Source: Przewalskia tangutica (taxonomy: Eukaryota; Streptophyta; Magnoliopsida; Solanales; Solanaceae). From it: a stretch of DNA of 64,000 nt. The stretch is taken from positions 1 through 64,000 of the forward strand of contig JAQGDG010000275.1 in assembly GCA_029844215.1 (NCBI GenBank), read 5' to 3'. The notes beneath the pieces were generated by a model that made no database searches, had not been told where the DNA came from, and worked only from the letters and a program-made list of their open reading frames with translations. Both the position numbers and the translations under genes were made by a program. This document shows, piece after piece, positions 23,384 to 37,600 of this stretch; positions within the stretch are counted from its first letter, which is position 1; every line of letters begins with the position of its first letter.

Positions 23384-26300
23384 TGTCACGACCCGATTCC
23401 GCCCGTGATCGTGCCTTACCCCGCACCCTAGTGATACAACATCGAGTAATCACGAACATAAACAATACAAGACATATTATGAAATATGAAACAATAACTG
23501 AGAAAACTTGCCTTTCAGATATATATATAAATAACAACTTTTTCCAACATGAACGCTTTAATCCTTTTACAAACCCCGCCTACAACAAGATTACTGCACT
23601 TAAGAAATGATACGACAACAATGGCGGACAGGCCCGCCATACCTCGAATGTAAACACCTACAACAACAGGGACTATACCACCGATAAGCCTCCGAGAAAC
23701 GGAGCTTCCCACACGAATCAGGACCCTAAGAGCGGTGATCAATGATCGTGTACTTTACTCGCAGATTTAACGCACTTCAAGGAGGTCAAGACAACAGTAC
23801 CAAGTATGTGAAATCAAAATAAATATCAGAATGAAATCATAGTAGTCTATACAAAGCAGAGACATGTATGATAACCAAACTACGCTTCACTATAAATAAG
23901 CAAATATGTCAAGTCGTGACTCACGCCTCAAGTCATCACTCAATTTTACCAACGGGTCTCACGCCCACAACATCAATCGTGCCCGTGGAATACCTTCCTC
24001 ACCGCCGGCGCTTTATGATACACAAACACCAAGGAATACACATGAACACCGTGTCCCACTGTGTCCTAATAAAACAAGACAGGTAAGGCACGAAGGCATA
24101 GCCGACTACTAACACCCAGCACTAACAAGGTCATAAACGTGTCATGATATCTGCCTGCATCGCCACATGATAAAAGCCGGTCACTCGCTCGCAGATCAAA
24201 TGTGCGCGTTTAGCCTCGAACTCTCCAGCCTCCGCATAGGCCAACCTCATAGGCCCGCATGAGGTATAACCCGCATCGAGGGTAGCTACTCCCAAGATCG
24301 CCCCGACTCGCAGACCGCACGCCACAAAGACCGCATGACCACAAGCGGCCGTGAACTAACCCGAACTCCCGTAGTTCCGCATGGATCCTCGACCCGCATG
24401 AGGTATCCTCGAATCACGGTCCTGCATCACCGAGTCTACCCCGCATCGGAGGGCGCCTTAACCTCCTGACACAAGTCAAGTGAGCGGTACAATACCAACA
24501 TAACGGCTGATAGTCAAACAACTTTAAGCGCAATGGCGGGAAAACCCCTTTACACTAACATTACAAGATACTAACACACGTAGTATCCTAACATGTTTAC
24601 TTCTCAAATCAACAAGAAAGTATTATAAGGCTATCACAAACCGACAATCAAGTTATTCACACAAGGTGCTTTCTACTAACAAGTTCGTATCTAACCCCAA
24701 AGTACTTCACACATTAAATCTTTAAAAGATCTGCTTTCTTTCACATAAGTCACACAATACCCGTAGTATAAAATAGAGTGACCGCCCTTTTAAGAAAACT
24801 AAAACTTTACCTTTGTAAAATCAAGTAACAACATTATTTCCCAAACGCCCAAGTTTGCCTAATTTCAAATGTTCACGCTTTCTTATTTTAGAAAGGTTTC
24901 ATGGTTCATAGCCTTATTCATTTAAGAATATAATTTTCTTTTAAACAACTGAGAAACATAAGCCTTATATGCGAGTAGGATATTCTTGTTTTATAACAAT
25001 CTTATTACAAAGAACCATGATCTAGGAAATATCATTTTGTCTCATCTTAGCTTCTATGCAGATGGAAGTTGCTACCGTTTTATTAATACTTAATAAATCA
25101 AACATTTCCTTTATTTACGCCGCCGTGGTTTGTCGATACACATTCCGATTCAAATCAAGAAAACATTCTTAAGCCGCTATACCTAACTTCCCATAAAGCT
25201 AGTATAACTCTTAAGTTTTCAAAACCAAGTATTACTTCTTCTTTCAAAATGATTCAAAACTCTTTGAAATACTTCAAGTTCTTTATTAGCACATAACAAG
25301 CCGCTTATAGTTCAAATCGCTTACCTTTTAAAACCACATGTATTTTCTTACCAACATAAGGCCGTTATAACTAACTTCCCATAAAGCCGTTACAACACTT
25401 TATGTTTTACACCAATCAAATACATTTAGTACATGACGCTCACCGCATTACATAGTTCACACACATATCATGCTAGAAGAGATAGGAAGAGGTTCACATA
25501 CCTCGCGACGAGTATCGACTAATAGCAAAACGCCCAAGTACTTCCAACCGCTTCGCTACTCCTTAAGCCAAGTAGAACGCGCCACACGTAGTACTTCAAC
25601 CTATAAGGCCACAAGGCGCTTTATTAACATCAAGATCTTATCGAGAACATTCTACGTAAAATTCGCAAAGACTCTCCCCGCAACAGAAATCTCCTCCTCT
25701 AACTGGCCGCTACCAAGCCAACCAGTGGGGTTATACATCTAACCCGAACGGTACAATTCTACTCCACAAGATTACTACACAAGTTCATCAGAATACGCCC
25801 TATGTAATTACAACCTCAGCTTCTTCAGCTTAAGTCAAAAGACATCGCTAACTAACCACGCTCAGTTCTATATATAGTATACTTCAACTATATATTCTAA
25901 CAACATGTAATTTCCAATTACAATAGAGGGACAAGATATTTACCTCGATAAGCCCATAATTATCCGAGTTTAATGTCGCTCCTGAGCAAGGTTTAGCTCC
26001 AACTCCGGGCGCTCCAACCCGCTCCAAACCACCCTTAGAAGTTCTAACCAACTTCTACATAACACTCCAACTAACTATGGAGATTTTCCTTAGGGTTTCG
26101 GTTTTGTGACTGACGGAAAGTATAATAGTATTTCTGGGCTTTTCGTATAGGTATAACCTTAGAATACAACAAGGTATACGACTAAGGTAATTTGGGCATT
26201 TTAATAATACGTGGAGCGTATTTCTACACCACAGCGGGTATTATACGAAAGCAACTAGGCAGTGGGTACACTCTACTAGCACCCCTGTAGTGGGGGTTGC

Positions 26301-26406
26301 TCGCCACAGCGGGAGGCCCTGGCCGAACTCAACACAAGGGAGGGAGAAGGAGAGCTTTCAAGACTTAGGCAAATTTATGGACGGTTAGTTCATCAAAGCG
26401 GAGTGG

Positions 26407-26414
26407 TATTTATA
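26407..26414 (-). promoter_or_regulatory. TATA box of LTR B1
   Basis: TATTTATA on the + strand, TATAAATA on the minus strand. The same position is kept in B2 (41426-41433), B3 (47251-47258), A1 (31711-31718) and A2 (37565-37572). Confidence 0.6.
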
Positions 26415-26754
26415 CTACAAGCCAAGGCCAACCAATGGCCAAGATCTAGCCAAGTGTTACACAAGTGTAGGCCAAGATATGCCCAAGTGCCCCTAGTACC
26501 TACTCCTTAAAACCCTCACAAATATCTACCAAAATATCTACCACTGACACCCCAAATCGCCCAAGTCGCCCACCTTGCCCACCAACGAGAGGTGCCATGC
26601 CGCCTCTCGCTGGTCCAAAATGTTCCGCCTCTCTAAAAATCCGCAAAAATAAGAAAAGACATAGCCGGAATTTTCCTCGCAGTTATGTAAAACGCTTTTA
26701 AAAACGACTCTAACCGGTGTCAGGCACAAATGCCATTCGCTAAGCCACCTAGGC

Positions 26755-26772
26755 GGGTGACACGTGTCACCC
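26755..26772. promoter_or_regulatory. 18-bp palindrome with G-box, LTR B1
   Basis: GGGTGACACGTGTCACCC is a perfect palindrome centred on CACGTG, the core bound by plant bZIP and bHLH factors. It lies about 340 bp upstream of the TATA box. A second CACGTG is at 26873-26878. Confidence 0.65.
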
Positions 26773-27082
26773 TCCTATTGGCCCAAAATAAAACATCTTC
26801 CAAAATATCCACAATGGCCAAAATCTCAAAACAAAGCTGGCCCTACAAAACCAGAATTTCTCCCGTGGGCCCCACGTGACCATTTCCAAAATAAAATTCC
26901 ATAATTCTCTAATATTCCAGAAGTCCGACACCAAACTGGGAATCCAATTCCCATTAACGAACCTTTTTCCTTCACAAAACCTAAACTTTTCCGTGGAAAA
27001 CCGCCTCTTTCTTCCTTTCCACCTTTCGTCAGATTCTCGCACGCACGCCCTCGCATACATACCTCGAACTACGGGTATAACA

Positions 27083-28745
27083 TTCTTCCTTAGAAACATT
27101 CGCCCCGAATGTTCCTTCTAAGTCTCAAACAACGCGCCAAGATAGTCTTCACTACTATACTTACGAAACAATCCTCGCCATACCCGCCACGTAAATACCG
27201 CAACATACTTATATCCAAGTCTACGAGGAAACACCTCTAACATCACCACAAATACCTCTTCCGGGTTAAAAATATACTTCTTTAGTCATCGATACCACTT
27301 TTGTCACTTTGTCGCGAGCCTTGTCTGACGACCCAACAAATGGTACCGTCGCCATGATCCTCGAGGCACGCCTCACGCCTTCTCGTGACGCGCCATACGG
27401 AGAGCCACGGTCGGTCTGTTCCCGCAGAGGCTCGCCTCTTTATACGCCAAATTTCAACATAACAATACGAAGACCGGACGATCGCTTCCTAAGTCTGACG
27501 ACAATTGCTAACATATAGGCAACTCGCCTATTCTTCACATTTAACTCAAAAGCCCAAAGTAACTCGCTAAGTTCCTTCGCTTCCAAACTCGCCACACTCG
27601 TCCGGTGGTACTTTCAAGAAGACCGACCACAACTCAACTCTGCGCCGCCGATTATCCGCACGATTCTCCGAGCCGTAACTTCTTCTAGACGAAGCTTTAC
27701 CCTATCCACCATCCGCCGGAACAAGCTCGAACTAACTATCTCAACCTTGCCAACATCGAACCAATCGACCAAGAACCTACACTTCTGCCCCTACAAGGCT
27801 TCGTAAGGCGACATCCGAACACCGAAATGGTAGCTTAAACGCCTCCTCCACAGAGACAACAATCTCACAACTACCCTCAAATCCACACACCGCCCGGTGG
27901 CGAACGCGATTCTCGAGACTCACCGAGTCCTTAACCTTGCCTCGTAAAACTTCCAAAACAAAACAGCCGTGAACTGGCTCCACTGTCGCCATAAGGTGGC
28001 GTAGGCACCCCGCAGTTCTTTACAACCTTTCGATAAAACAACATCGCCGAGTGAACGGTCCCGACCAAGAACACGACGGTTGCCCCATCGACTGTGCATC
28101 GGTCGAACGCAACCACGAACTCAGACGCTGTTAACTAAACTCGCCTAACACCCTCGTGACTCACCACCCGGCGACCACCACGAACTGACCTACCAACAAA
28201 CAAAGTCGCTGGTTGAACCGCTGCATGGCCTCAAATCGACCCACTCGCAGAAACACTCGCTTCCCTGGCCCGAACAACTTTTCTAATCACGCCACGAAAC
28301 CTAGCGCTCTTCTTAGCTCAACTACCCCTTTCATTCCACACTACTCGTGACTTATCACACAATATCTCACATGCACTAAGCACTGATAAGGATCAAACAT
28401 AACACTACACCTTTACTCGAGACGGCCTTACCTCTAAGGTCTCCACGATAACACTCTAAGGCTCACACCTTCTCTATCCCCAAAATCTTACTCTGCTAAC
28501 CCACCATGATTTCTAATCACAACTAACACACCGCTATCGTAATATAGCACTTAAGGTATACTCACCTTGAAAGTTACCGCGACCTTGCCGCCCGCCCTCT
28601 CCTCGCCGCCCTGGTTAACCCGCCGATCTCACGCTTTTTCGCCACAGACATAAGCCCGCATACGTGCCATGCCAAGCCCAATCAAGAATTACTTCGCACA
28701 ACCTCTCTTAGGTAGTCATCAAGACTCGTGGTACATCGCAGATAA
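27083..28745 (-). pseudogene. Internal B1, part distal to the primer site, with integrase relic
   Basis: Reading on the minus strand, this is the 3' three quarters of the internal region. It ends in the inverted repeat (27094-27113) and purine tract (27083-27091, 'ttcttcctt' on the + strand) beside LTR B1. An integrase relic is visible: a YRKVVKNCGVP reading near 27990-28030 corresponds to the A element's YIRKVVRLHGVP. The 340-bp segment present in A (about 33650-33990) is missing here, at the same place as in internal B2. The region stops at 28745 because element A is inserted there; it resumes at 37965. Confidence 0.65.
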
Positions 28746-31700
28746 TGTCACGACCCGCCCGGCCCGTGGATCGTGCCTTACCCGCACCCTAGTGATACAA
28801 CATCGCAGTAATCACGAACATAAACGATACAAGACATATTATGAAATATGAAACAATAACTGAGAAAACTTGCCTTTCGCATATATATAAATAACAACCT
28901 TTTCAACATGAATGCTTTAATCTTTTACAAACCCCGCCACAACAAGATTACATACCTCTAAGAAATGATACGACAACAATGGCGGGATGGCCCCGCCATA
29001 CCCTCGAATGTAAATACCTACAACAAAGGGACTATACCACCGATAAGCCTCCGAGAAACGGAGCTTTCCTAACGCTGAATCGCGACTCCTAAGAGCGAGG
29101 ATCAACGATCGTGTACCTTTTCTCGCGCATTTAACGCAGCTTCAAGGAGGTCAAGATAACAGTACCAAGTACGTGAAATCAAAATATCAAAATGAAATCA
29201 TAGTAGTCTATAAAAACAGAGACATGTATGATAACCAAACTACGCTCACAATAAGCAATATGTCAAGTCGTGACTCACGCCTCAAAGTCATCACAATAAA
29301 ACCGCACGGTAAGTACGTAAGGCATAGCCGACTACTAAGACCCCGCACTACAAATGCCATAAATCAGATTACAAGGTCTTTCTGCACCGCACTACATGAT
29401 CGGCGCCGCCACTCGCCCGCAGATCACCGAGCGCCTATTCCTCGAACTCTCGCAGCCCGCATAGGTCACACACGACCCGCATGAGGTATCCTCGAATCAC
29501 GGTCCTGCATCACCGAGGTATACCCCGCATCGAGGCGTTTTAACCCCCAGATCCGCCTAGGCTCCCGCAACCCGCATAGTCTCAAAAGACCGCATAGTCT
29601 CAACAGACCGCATAGGAATCCCCGATCAAAGCAACACCCGAATGATCAATCCCGAGCTACCGTGACTGCGATAGTCACAAGGACCGCATAGCCGATAGAC
29701 CCGCATCGCGGTGGCAAGCCCTGTGATAATAAGTCAAAGGGTATGTGATACAATAACAAGATAACGCTTAACGCTTAACAACGTAAGCACAACAAGAATG
29801 ACCCCTTACATCACGATCACACAAGATACTAACACAAGTAGATCCTAACATGTTTACTTATCACATCAACAAGAAAGTATTTACAAGGCTATCTCAAACC
29901 AACACAATCAAGTTATTCACACAAGGTACTTTATGCTAACAAGTTCGTATCTATCCCTGTAGTACTTCATACATTAAATCTTTTAAAAGATCCGCTGCTT
30001 TCACATAAGTCACACAATACCCGTAGTATAAAATAGAGCGATCATTTTTTTAATTAAACTAAAACATTTACCTTTGTAAAATCAAGTAACAACATTATTT
30101 TCCAAACGCCCAAGTTTGCCCAATTTCAAATGTTCACGCTTCTTATTTTAGAAAGGTTTCGTAGTTCATAGTCTTATTCATTTAAGAATATAATTCTTTT
30201 AAACAACTGAGAAACATAAGCCTTATATGCGAGTAGATATCCTTGTTTATAACAATCTTATTACAAAGAAATGTGATCTAGAAATATCATTTTGTCTCAT
30301 CTTAGCTTCTATGCAGACGGAAGTTTCTACCGGTTTTAATAATACTTAATTAGTCAAAACATTTCCTTTTATTAACGCCGCAGGGTTTGTCGATACACAT
30401 TCCGATTTCAAATCAAGAAACATTCTTAAGCCGCTACACCTAACTTCCCATAAAGCTAGTATAACTCTTAAGTTTTTCAAAACCAAGTATTACTTCTTCT
30501 TTCAAAATGATTCAAAATCTTTGAAATACTTCAAGTTCTTTATTAACACATAACAAGCCGCTTATAGTTCAAATCGCTTACCTTTTAAAGACCACAAGTA
30601 TTTTCGCACCAACATAAAGTCGTTATAACCAACTTCCCATAAAGCCGTTATAACACTTTATGTTTTAGACCAATCAAATACATTTAACACACGACGCTTC
30701 ACCGCACTACATAGTTACACACATATCATGCTAGAAGAGATAGGAAGAGGTTCACATACCTCGCGACGAGTATCGACTAATAGCAAAACGCTCCAAGTAC
30801 TTCAAACCGCTTCGCCACTCCTTAGCCGTAAGATCGCGCCACACGTAGTACTTCAACCTATAAGGCCACGCGCGCTTATTAACATTTATATCCCTTCGAG
30901 AACATCTTACGTAAAATTCGCAAAGACTCTCCCCGCAACAACAGAATCTCCTCCTCTATCTGGGCCGCCATCAAGCCAACCAGTGGGTTCATACATCTAA
31001 CCTGGACGTACAATTCTACCTCACGTAAAAGCTACACAAGTTCATCAGAATACAAATTCCATGTAAAAACAAGCCAAGACTTTTCTTTCAAAAGATTTCT
31101 TATTATTCAAAGCTTAAGTCCAAAGACATTGCCGACAACAACGCTCGCTTCTATATATATAGTATACTTCAACTATATGGTCTAACAATCATGTAATTTC
31201 CAATTACAATAGAGGACAAGATATTTACCTCGATAAGCCCATAATTATTCGAGTATAAAGTCGATCCCGGCAATCGCTTAGCTCCAACTCCGCGCGCCCA
31301 ACCCGCCTCCAAACTACCCTTAGAAGTTCTAACCAACTTCTACATACTACTCCAACTAACCACGGAGATTTTCCCTGTGGTTTTGCCAGACCGACGGGAA
31401 GTATAATAGTATAACTGGCTTTTTGTAAGGTATGACCTAATACAACAAGGTATACTACTAAGGTAATTGGGCATTATAACAATACTTTTGAGAGTATTTC
31501 TACCAAGAGTGGGGTATATACGAGACAACACCACAAGGGGGTATAATTTCTACCACCCCACTAGAGGGGTACTCTCGCCAAGGGGCGGAGGGCTCTCGCC
31601 AAAGTGCCAACTCAAAGGGGGAGAGGGGTTGACGAAACACCACACAAAGGGAGTGAGGATTTTTAACACTTAGGAAATATTTGGAATGGATGAAGTTAAG

Positions 31701-32107
31701 TCTTCCATGGTATTTATAGTTCAGCAAAGGCCAACCAATGGCCAAGATCATGCCATGCATAGCAAGTGTAGGCCAAGATCTTGCCAAGTGCACCCTAACC
31801 AACTAACACACAAAATATCCTACCTACTACTTGACAAAATTGTCACCAAATCGCCCAAGCCAACCGCCACACTCCATCAATGAGAGGTGACAAGTGTCGC
31901 CTCTCGTTGGTCCAAAATGTTTCGCCTCTCTAAAAATCCGCAAAAATTAAAAATGACATAGCCGAAATTCCCTACGAAAGTCGTGGAAAACGCTTCGCCT
32001 AAAAACGACTTAAACGGGTGTCAGGAACAAAATAAATTCGCCAAGCCACTTTACACTTCAAAATTTTCACGCACGCCCCACGCATATACTCGAAATACGG
32101 TATAACA
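28746..32107 (-). mobile_element. LTR A1 (3' LTR of A)
   Basis: The + strand runs from TGTCACGACCC to 'ggtataaca'. Aligned with 34618-37959. Features include a GC-rich block with 'gaccgcatag' microrepeats (29330-29720), a TATA box at 31711-31718 on the minus strand, and 'gaggtgacaagtgtcgcctc' at 31884-31903, an imperfect version of the B palindrome without the G-box. Confidence 0.9.
29440..29720. repeat. CCGCAT microrepeat cluster in the LTRs
   Basis: Short repeated phrases such as 'gaccgcatagtctcaa' and 'gacccgcatgaggtatcc' recur every 15-40 bp. The reverse complement ('ctatgcggtc') recurs in the same relative place in E (5900-6120, 11720-11960) and C (49070-49320). It is a shared feature of the transcribed part of these LTRs with no known role. 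Confidence 0.6.
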
Positions 32108-34416
32108 TTCTCCTTCCTTAGAAACATTCGCCCCGAATGTTCCTTCTAAGTCTCAAAACAAACGCCACGCAGATAGTCCTCACCGCTATACTTACTTAAA
32201 ACAATCCTCACGCATGGCCACTTTAACCAACTTCGCAAAACACTTACCTCCAAGTCCACGAGGAAACACCTCTAACATCACCACAAACACCTCTCTCCTG
32301 GTCTAAAATATACTTCATTCGCACCTTCTCTTTACAAAAGAAATGATACCACTTTGTCACTTTTCCGCGAGGTTCACTCCGCGACCCAACAAATGGTACC
32401 GCCGCACGCGATCCCCGAGGTCGACGACACTGAACTCTTACCACATTTCGACATCGCTCAGCTTCCAAAACTCGAGGTTACTATCTCTAACGTGGTCATC
32501 ATTAATCGAACACTGACGGATCTCCGATACTTTCCAAACATAACAATACGAAGACCGACGCATCGCTTCCCAAGTCGAAAGAAAAGCTAACATATGTGCA
32601 ATCCGCCTATTCTTCACATGAACTTAAAAAGGCCCAAAACAACTCGCTAAGTTTCTCGCTTTTCCAAAGCTCGCCACACCCAATCCGGTGGTACTTTCAA
32701 GAAGACCGACCGCCAACTCAACTCTAAGCGCCGCCGCCGATTTTTCCGACGATTTCTCCGAGCCGCCGTAACTTCTTCTAGACAAGCTTCTCACTATCCA
32801 CACTACCGGAACAAGCTCAACTAATCGCTCAACCTTGCCAACATCGAACCACTGACCGCAACTTACACATCCGCCCCTACAAGGCTTTATAAGGCGACAT
32901 CCGAACACCAAATGGTAGCTTAAACACTTCTCCACAGAGACAACAATCTCCACAACTACCCCCAAATTCAACCATCGCCCGGTGGCGAACGCGATTCTCG
33001 AGACTCACCGAAGTTCTTAACACATGCTTGGCAAAGCTTCAAACAAAAACAGCCGTGAATTGGCTCCACTGTCGACATAAGGCGGCGTAGGCACCCCGTG
33101 CAGCCTTACAACCTTTCTGATATAACAAAACATCCGAGTAAACGGTCCTCGATCGAAACACGACGCTGCTCTCATCGCCCGACCATCGGTCGAACGATCC
33201 ACGAACTCAGACGCGTTAACTAAACTTGGGCCTAACACCTCGTGACTCACCACCCGGCGACCACCACGAACCGACTCCACCAACAAACAGGCGCTGGTTG
33301 ACTCGCGCATGGCCTCAACCCGACCCACTCGCAGAAACACTTGCTCCCTGGCCCGAACAACTTTTCTAATCACGCTACTAAAACCTAGCGCCTTCTTAGC
33401 TCAACTACCCCCTTTCATTCCACACTACTCGTGACTTATCACACAATATATCTCACATGCACTAAGCACTGATAAGGATCAAACATAACACTACACCTTT
33501 ACTCGAGACGGCCTTACCTCTAAGGTCTCTACGCATAGAACTCTAAGGCTCACACCTTCTATCCCCAAATCTTACCTGCTAAACAACCACGATCTAATCA
33601 CAACTAACACACCGCCATCGTAACATAAAGCACTTAAGGTATACTCACCTTATCACATAAACAAAACTCTGTAGGTTAAAGATATATCTATATCTACCGC
33701 TTCACTCCCTTAGTCGCTCTAATCAAACATGCCACGTAGGCGATAGCCAGGGAAGATGACGAACTACCCACCGATCTCGGCGCTAAGTCCTCCTACAAGC
33801 GACATTCTATCGACATCGCACTTCGACGGCCGTAGGTACAACAAGTACCAACTAAAAGACGACATTCCCGACGACGCTCTCACACCGCAACCTAAGCCCC
33901 GGAGTTCTCGACCAACTCCTCGCACACCCCGAACGCCCCGAAATCCGCAAGACCACTCAGACCGCGAGGTGCATATCTAATCACGCGAGGTGACTCGCCA
34001 AAGTTACCAAAGGACTCACGCCTCGCCCCTTCGCCCTTTGTTAACCCGCCGATCTCTACGCTTTCGCCGCGCATAAGCCCGCATACGTGCCATGCTCAAG
34101 CCCAATCAAGAATTACTTTGCACAACCTCTTTTAGATAGTCCTCAAGACTCGCAGACGCCAGATACTCTCCGTAGCCAAATCCATAGCTAGTAACAGGTT
34201 GTCTCGCAATCTATATTCTCTGCTCCTGGCCGCGGATCGGCGTTCAAATATCATGGCCGCAGAGGCACCGCCGCCGCATTAAACTCGCGGCTAGCGACGC
34301 CGCAGAACTCCCGAAAGAAGCACTACCCTAGGTAATGATCGCCCAGGCCCTCGCCACCCTCAACTCTACTCAGCCTCCTCGGCCGCCTCCCGGCCCGGCC
34401 GTTCCACGCGAGGCAT
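32108..34416 (-). pseudogene. A internal region: gag-start relic, unassigned segment, integrase relic
   Basis: Minus strand. The gag-start ATG lies at 34416-34414 and begins an MPRVERPGREAAE-like reading that soon stops. A segment of about 1.2 kb follows with no recognised domain. The integrase relic is the clearest in the A/B/E group. The minus frame 33373-33017 has a VDRSTDGRA stretch and YIRKVVRLHGVP at 33124-33089 followed by DSG. The minus frame 32971-32624 has an EFGG-like and a QWFDVGKVE motif, with MSPYKALYG readable in an adjacent frame. The inverted repeat (32122-32142) and purine tract border LTR A1. No RT motif is present. Confidence 0.65.
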
Positions 34417-34617
34417 AACGGTAAGGGAAAGAAATACGCCGAGGGTCCAACTTACAACATGCCTCTAAGGCACGATCTCAGAGTGAGAAGAATTAGAAAC
34501 CAATCCTAAATATCCCATAGCCTCCTCGATTATCGTGGTGCACAACACACCGATAATCAAGACTTCATCGATACGGCCTGAGACACTTTCCGAGGATTAA
34601 TCGCTCGATACCACTTT
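34417..34617 (-). promoter_or_regulatory. A primer-binding site, leader and stem-loop
   Basis: On the minus strand 'tggtatcgagcga' (34613-34601) follows the LTR end by four bases. The 201-bp leader has a perfect 8-bp stem, GATTATCG (34528-34535) and CGATAATC (34551-34558), around a 15-base loop that contains GTGCAC (34538-34543). This is the best-preserved version of the leader hairpin. Confidence 0.72.
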
Positions 34618-37600
34618 TGTCACGACTGCCCGGCCCGTGGATCGTGCCTTACCCCGCACCCTAGTGATACAACATCGCAGTAATCACGAACATAAACGAT
34701 ACAAGACATATTATGAAATATGAAACAATAACTGAGAAAACTTGCCTTTCTAAGATATATATATAAATAACAACTTTTCAATACGAATGCTTTAACTTTT
34801 TACAAACCCCGCCACAACAAGATTACATGCACTTAAGAAATGATACGATAACAACGGGCGGACAGGCCCCGCCATACCCCGAATGTAAATACCTACAACA
34901 AAGCAGGGACTATACCATCGATAAGCCTCCGAGAAACGGAGCTTTCTAACGCCGAATCGTGACCCAAGAGCGAGGATCAACGATCGTGTACCTTTTTCCC
35001 CGCGCATTTAACGCAGCTTCGGCGAGGTCAAGATAACAGTACCAAGTATGTGAAATCAAAATATCAAATGAAATCATAGTAGTCTATAAAAACAGAGACA
35101 TGTATGATAACCAAACTACGCTCACAATAAGCCATATGTCAAGTCGTGACTCACGCCTCAAAGTCATCACAATAAAACCGTGACGGTAAGTACGAAGGCA
35201 TAGCCGACTACTAAGACCCCGCACTACAAATGCCATAAATCAGATTACAAGGTCTTTCTAGACCGCACTACATGATCGGCCGCCACTCGCCCGCAGATCA
35301 CCGAGCGCCTATTCCTCGAACTCTCGCAGCCCGCATAGGTCACACACGACCCGCATGAGGTATCCTCGAATCATGGTCCTGCATCACCGAGGTATACCCC
35401 GATCGAGGCGCCTTAACCCCAGATCCGCCTAGGCTCCCGCAACCCGCATAGTCTCAAAAGACCGCATAGTCTCAACAGACCGCATGGAATCCCCGTGATC
35501 GTGCTAAACACCCGAATGATCAATCCCGAGCTACCGTGACTCGCATAGTCACAAGGACCGTGATAGCCGATAGACCCGCATCGGCGGTGGCAAGCCCTGT
35601 GATAATAAGTCAGCCGGTACGTGATACAATAACAAGATAACGCTTAACGCTTAACAACGTAAGCACAACAAGAATGACCCCTTACATCACGATCACACAA
35701 GATACTAACACAAGTAGCATCCTAACATGTTTACTTATCACATCAACAAGAAAGTATTTACAAGGCTATCTCAAACCAACACAATCAAGTTATTCACACA
35801 AGGTACTTTATGCTAACAAGTTCGTATCTATCCCTAGAGTACTTCATACATTAAATCTTTTAAAAGATCCGTTGCTTTCACATAAGTCACACAATACCCG
35901 TAGTATAAAATAGAGCGATCGTTTTTTTAATTAAACTAAAACATTTACCTTGTAAAATCAAGTAACAACATTATTTTCCAAACGCCCAAGTTTGCCCAAT
36001 TTCAAATGCTCACGCTTTTATTTTAGAAAGGTTTCGTAGTTCATAGTCTTATTCATTTAAGAATATAATTTCTTTAAACAACTGAGAAACATAAGCCTTA
36101 TATGTGAGTAGATATCCTTGTTTATAACAATCTTATTACAAAGAAATTGTGATCTAGAAATATCATTTTGTCTCATCTTAGCTTCTATGCAGATGGAAGT
36201 TTCTACCGGTTTTAATAATACTTAATTAGTCAAAACATTTCCTTTTATTAACGCCGCAGTTGGTTTGTCGATACACATTCGATTTCAAATCAAGAAACAT
36301 TCTTAAGCCGCTACACCTAACTTCCCATAAAGCTAGTATAACTCTTAAGTTTTTCAAAACCAAGTATTACTTCTTCTTTCAAAATGATTCAAAATCTTTG
36401 AAATACTTCAAGTTCTTTATTAACACATAACAAGCCGCTTATAGTTCAAATCGCTTACCTTTAAAGACCACAAGTATTTTCGCATCAACATAAAGTCATG
36501 ATAACCAACTTCCCATAAAGCCGTTATAACACTTTATGTTTTAGACCAATCAAATACATTTAACACACGACGCTCACCGTGACTACATAGTTACACACAT
36601 ATCATGCTGTAAGAGATAGGAAGAGGTTCACATACCTCGCGACGAGTATCGACTAATAGCAAAACGCTCCAAGTACTTCAAACCGCTCGCTACTCCTTAG
36701 CCGTAAGATCGCGCCACACGTAGTACTTCAACCTATAAGGCCACCAGCGCTTATTAACATTTATATCCCTTCGTAACATCTTACGTAAAATTCGGAAGAC
36801 TTCCCCGCAACAACAGAAATCTCCTCCTCTATCTGGCCGCCATCAAGCCAACCAAGTGGGTCATACATCTAACCTGACGCACAATTCTACCTCACGTAAA
36901 AGCTACACAAGTTCATCAGAATACCCTATGTAAAACAACAAGATTTTCTTTCAAAAGATTTCTTATTATTCAGCTTAAGTCCAAAGACATTGCACGACAA
37001 CAACGCTCGCTTCTATATATATAGTATACTTCAACTATATGGTCTAACAATCATGTAATTTCCAATTACAATAGAGGACAAGATATTTACCTCGATAAGC
37101 CCATAATTATCCGAGTATAAAGTCGATCCCGCAATCGCTTAGCTCCAACTCCGCGCGCCCAACCCGCCTCCAAACTACCCTTAGAAGTTCTAACCAACTT
37201 CTACATACTACTCCAACTAACTACGGAGATTTTCCTGTGGTTTCGCCAGGACCGACGGAAGTATAATAGTATAACTGGCTTTTTAGGTATGACCTTAGAA
37301 TACAACAAGGTATACTACTAAGGTAATTTGGGCATTATAACAATACTTTGAGAGTATTTCTACCAAGAGGGGTATATACGAGACAACACCACAAGGGGGT
37401 GATACCCTCTACTACCCCACTGTGGGTACTCTCGCCAAGGGGCGGGAGTGGCTCTCGCCAAAGTGCCAACTCAAAGGGGAAAGGGGGTTGACGAAACACC
37501 ACACAAAGGGAGGAGGATTTTTAACACTTAGGAAATATTTGGAACGGATGAAGGTCTTCCATGGTATTTATAGTTCAGCAAAGGCCAACCAACGCCAAGA

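Larger units (their letters stand above)
23384..27082 (-). mobile_element. LTR B1 (3' LTR end of composite B)
   Basis: The + strand begins TGTCACGACCC and ends 'gggtataaca', so the LTR reads on the minus strand from 27082 to 23384. It contains the U3 G-box palindrome, an inverted TATA box (TATTTATA, 26407-26414), and a GC-rich block of 'cccgcatgaggtat' and 'accgcatg' microrepeats (24220-24470). It aligns along its length with B2 and B3. Compared with the A LTRs it has extra sequence near 23950-24060 and at the U3 end (26740-27060). Confidence 0.9.

Noticed and set aside
26767..27099. Minus-strand open frames in the U3 end of LTR B1 (similar at 41731-42129 and 57149-57466)
   Set aside because: They recur because the LTRs are homologous; frames differ between copies and no protein family is recognisable.
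28521..28585. Splice-donor-like 'aaggtgagt' on the minus strand of internal B1, also in A (33645) and B2 (43580)
   Set aside because: E has a weaker version and no convincing acceptor or coding exon is visible; too short to support an intron.
33756..33980. Proline-rich + strand open frame
   Set aside because: Antisense to the A internal region and lacking a matching frame in E; composition reflects local GC-rich sequence.
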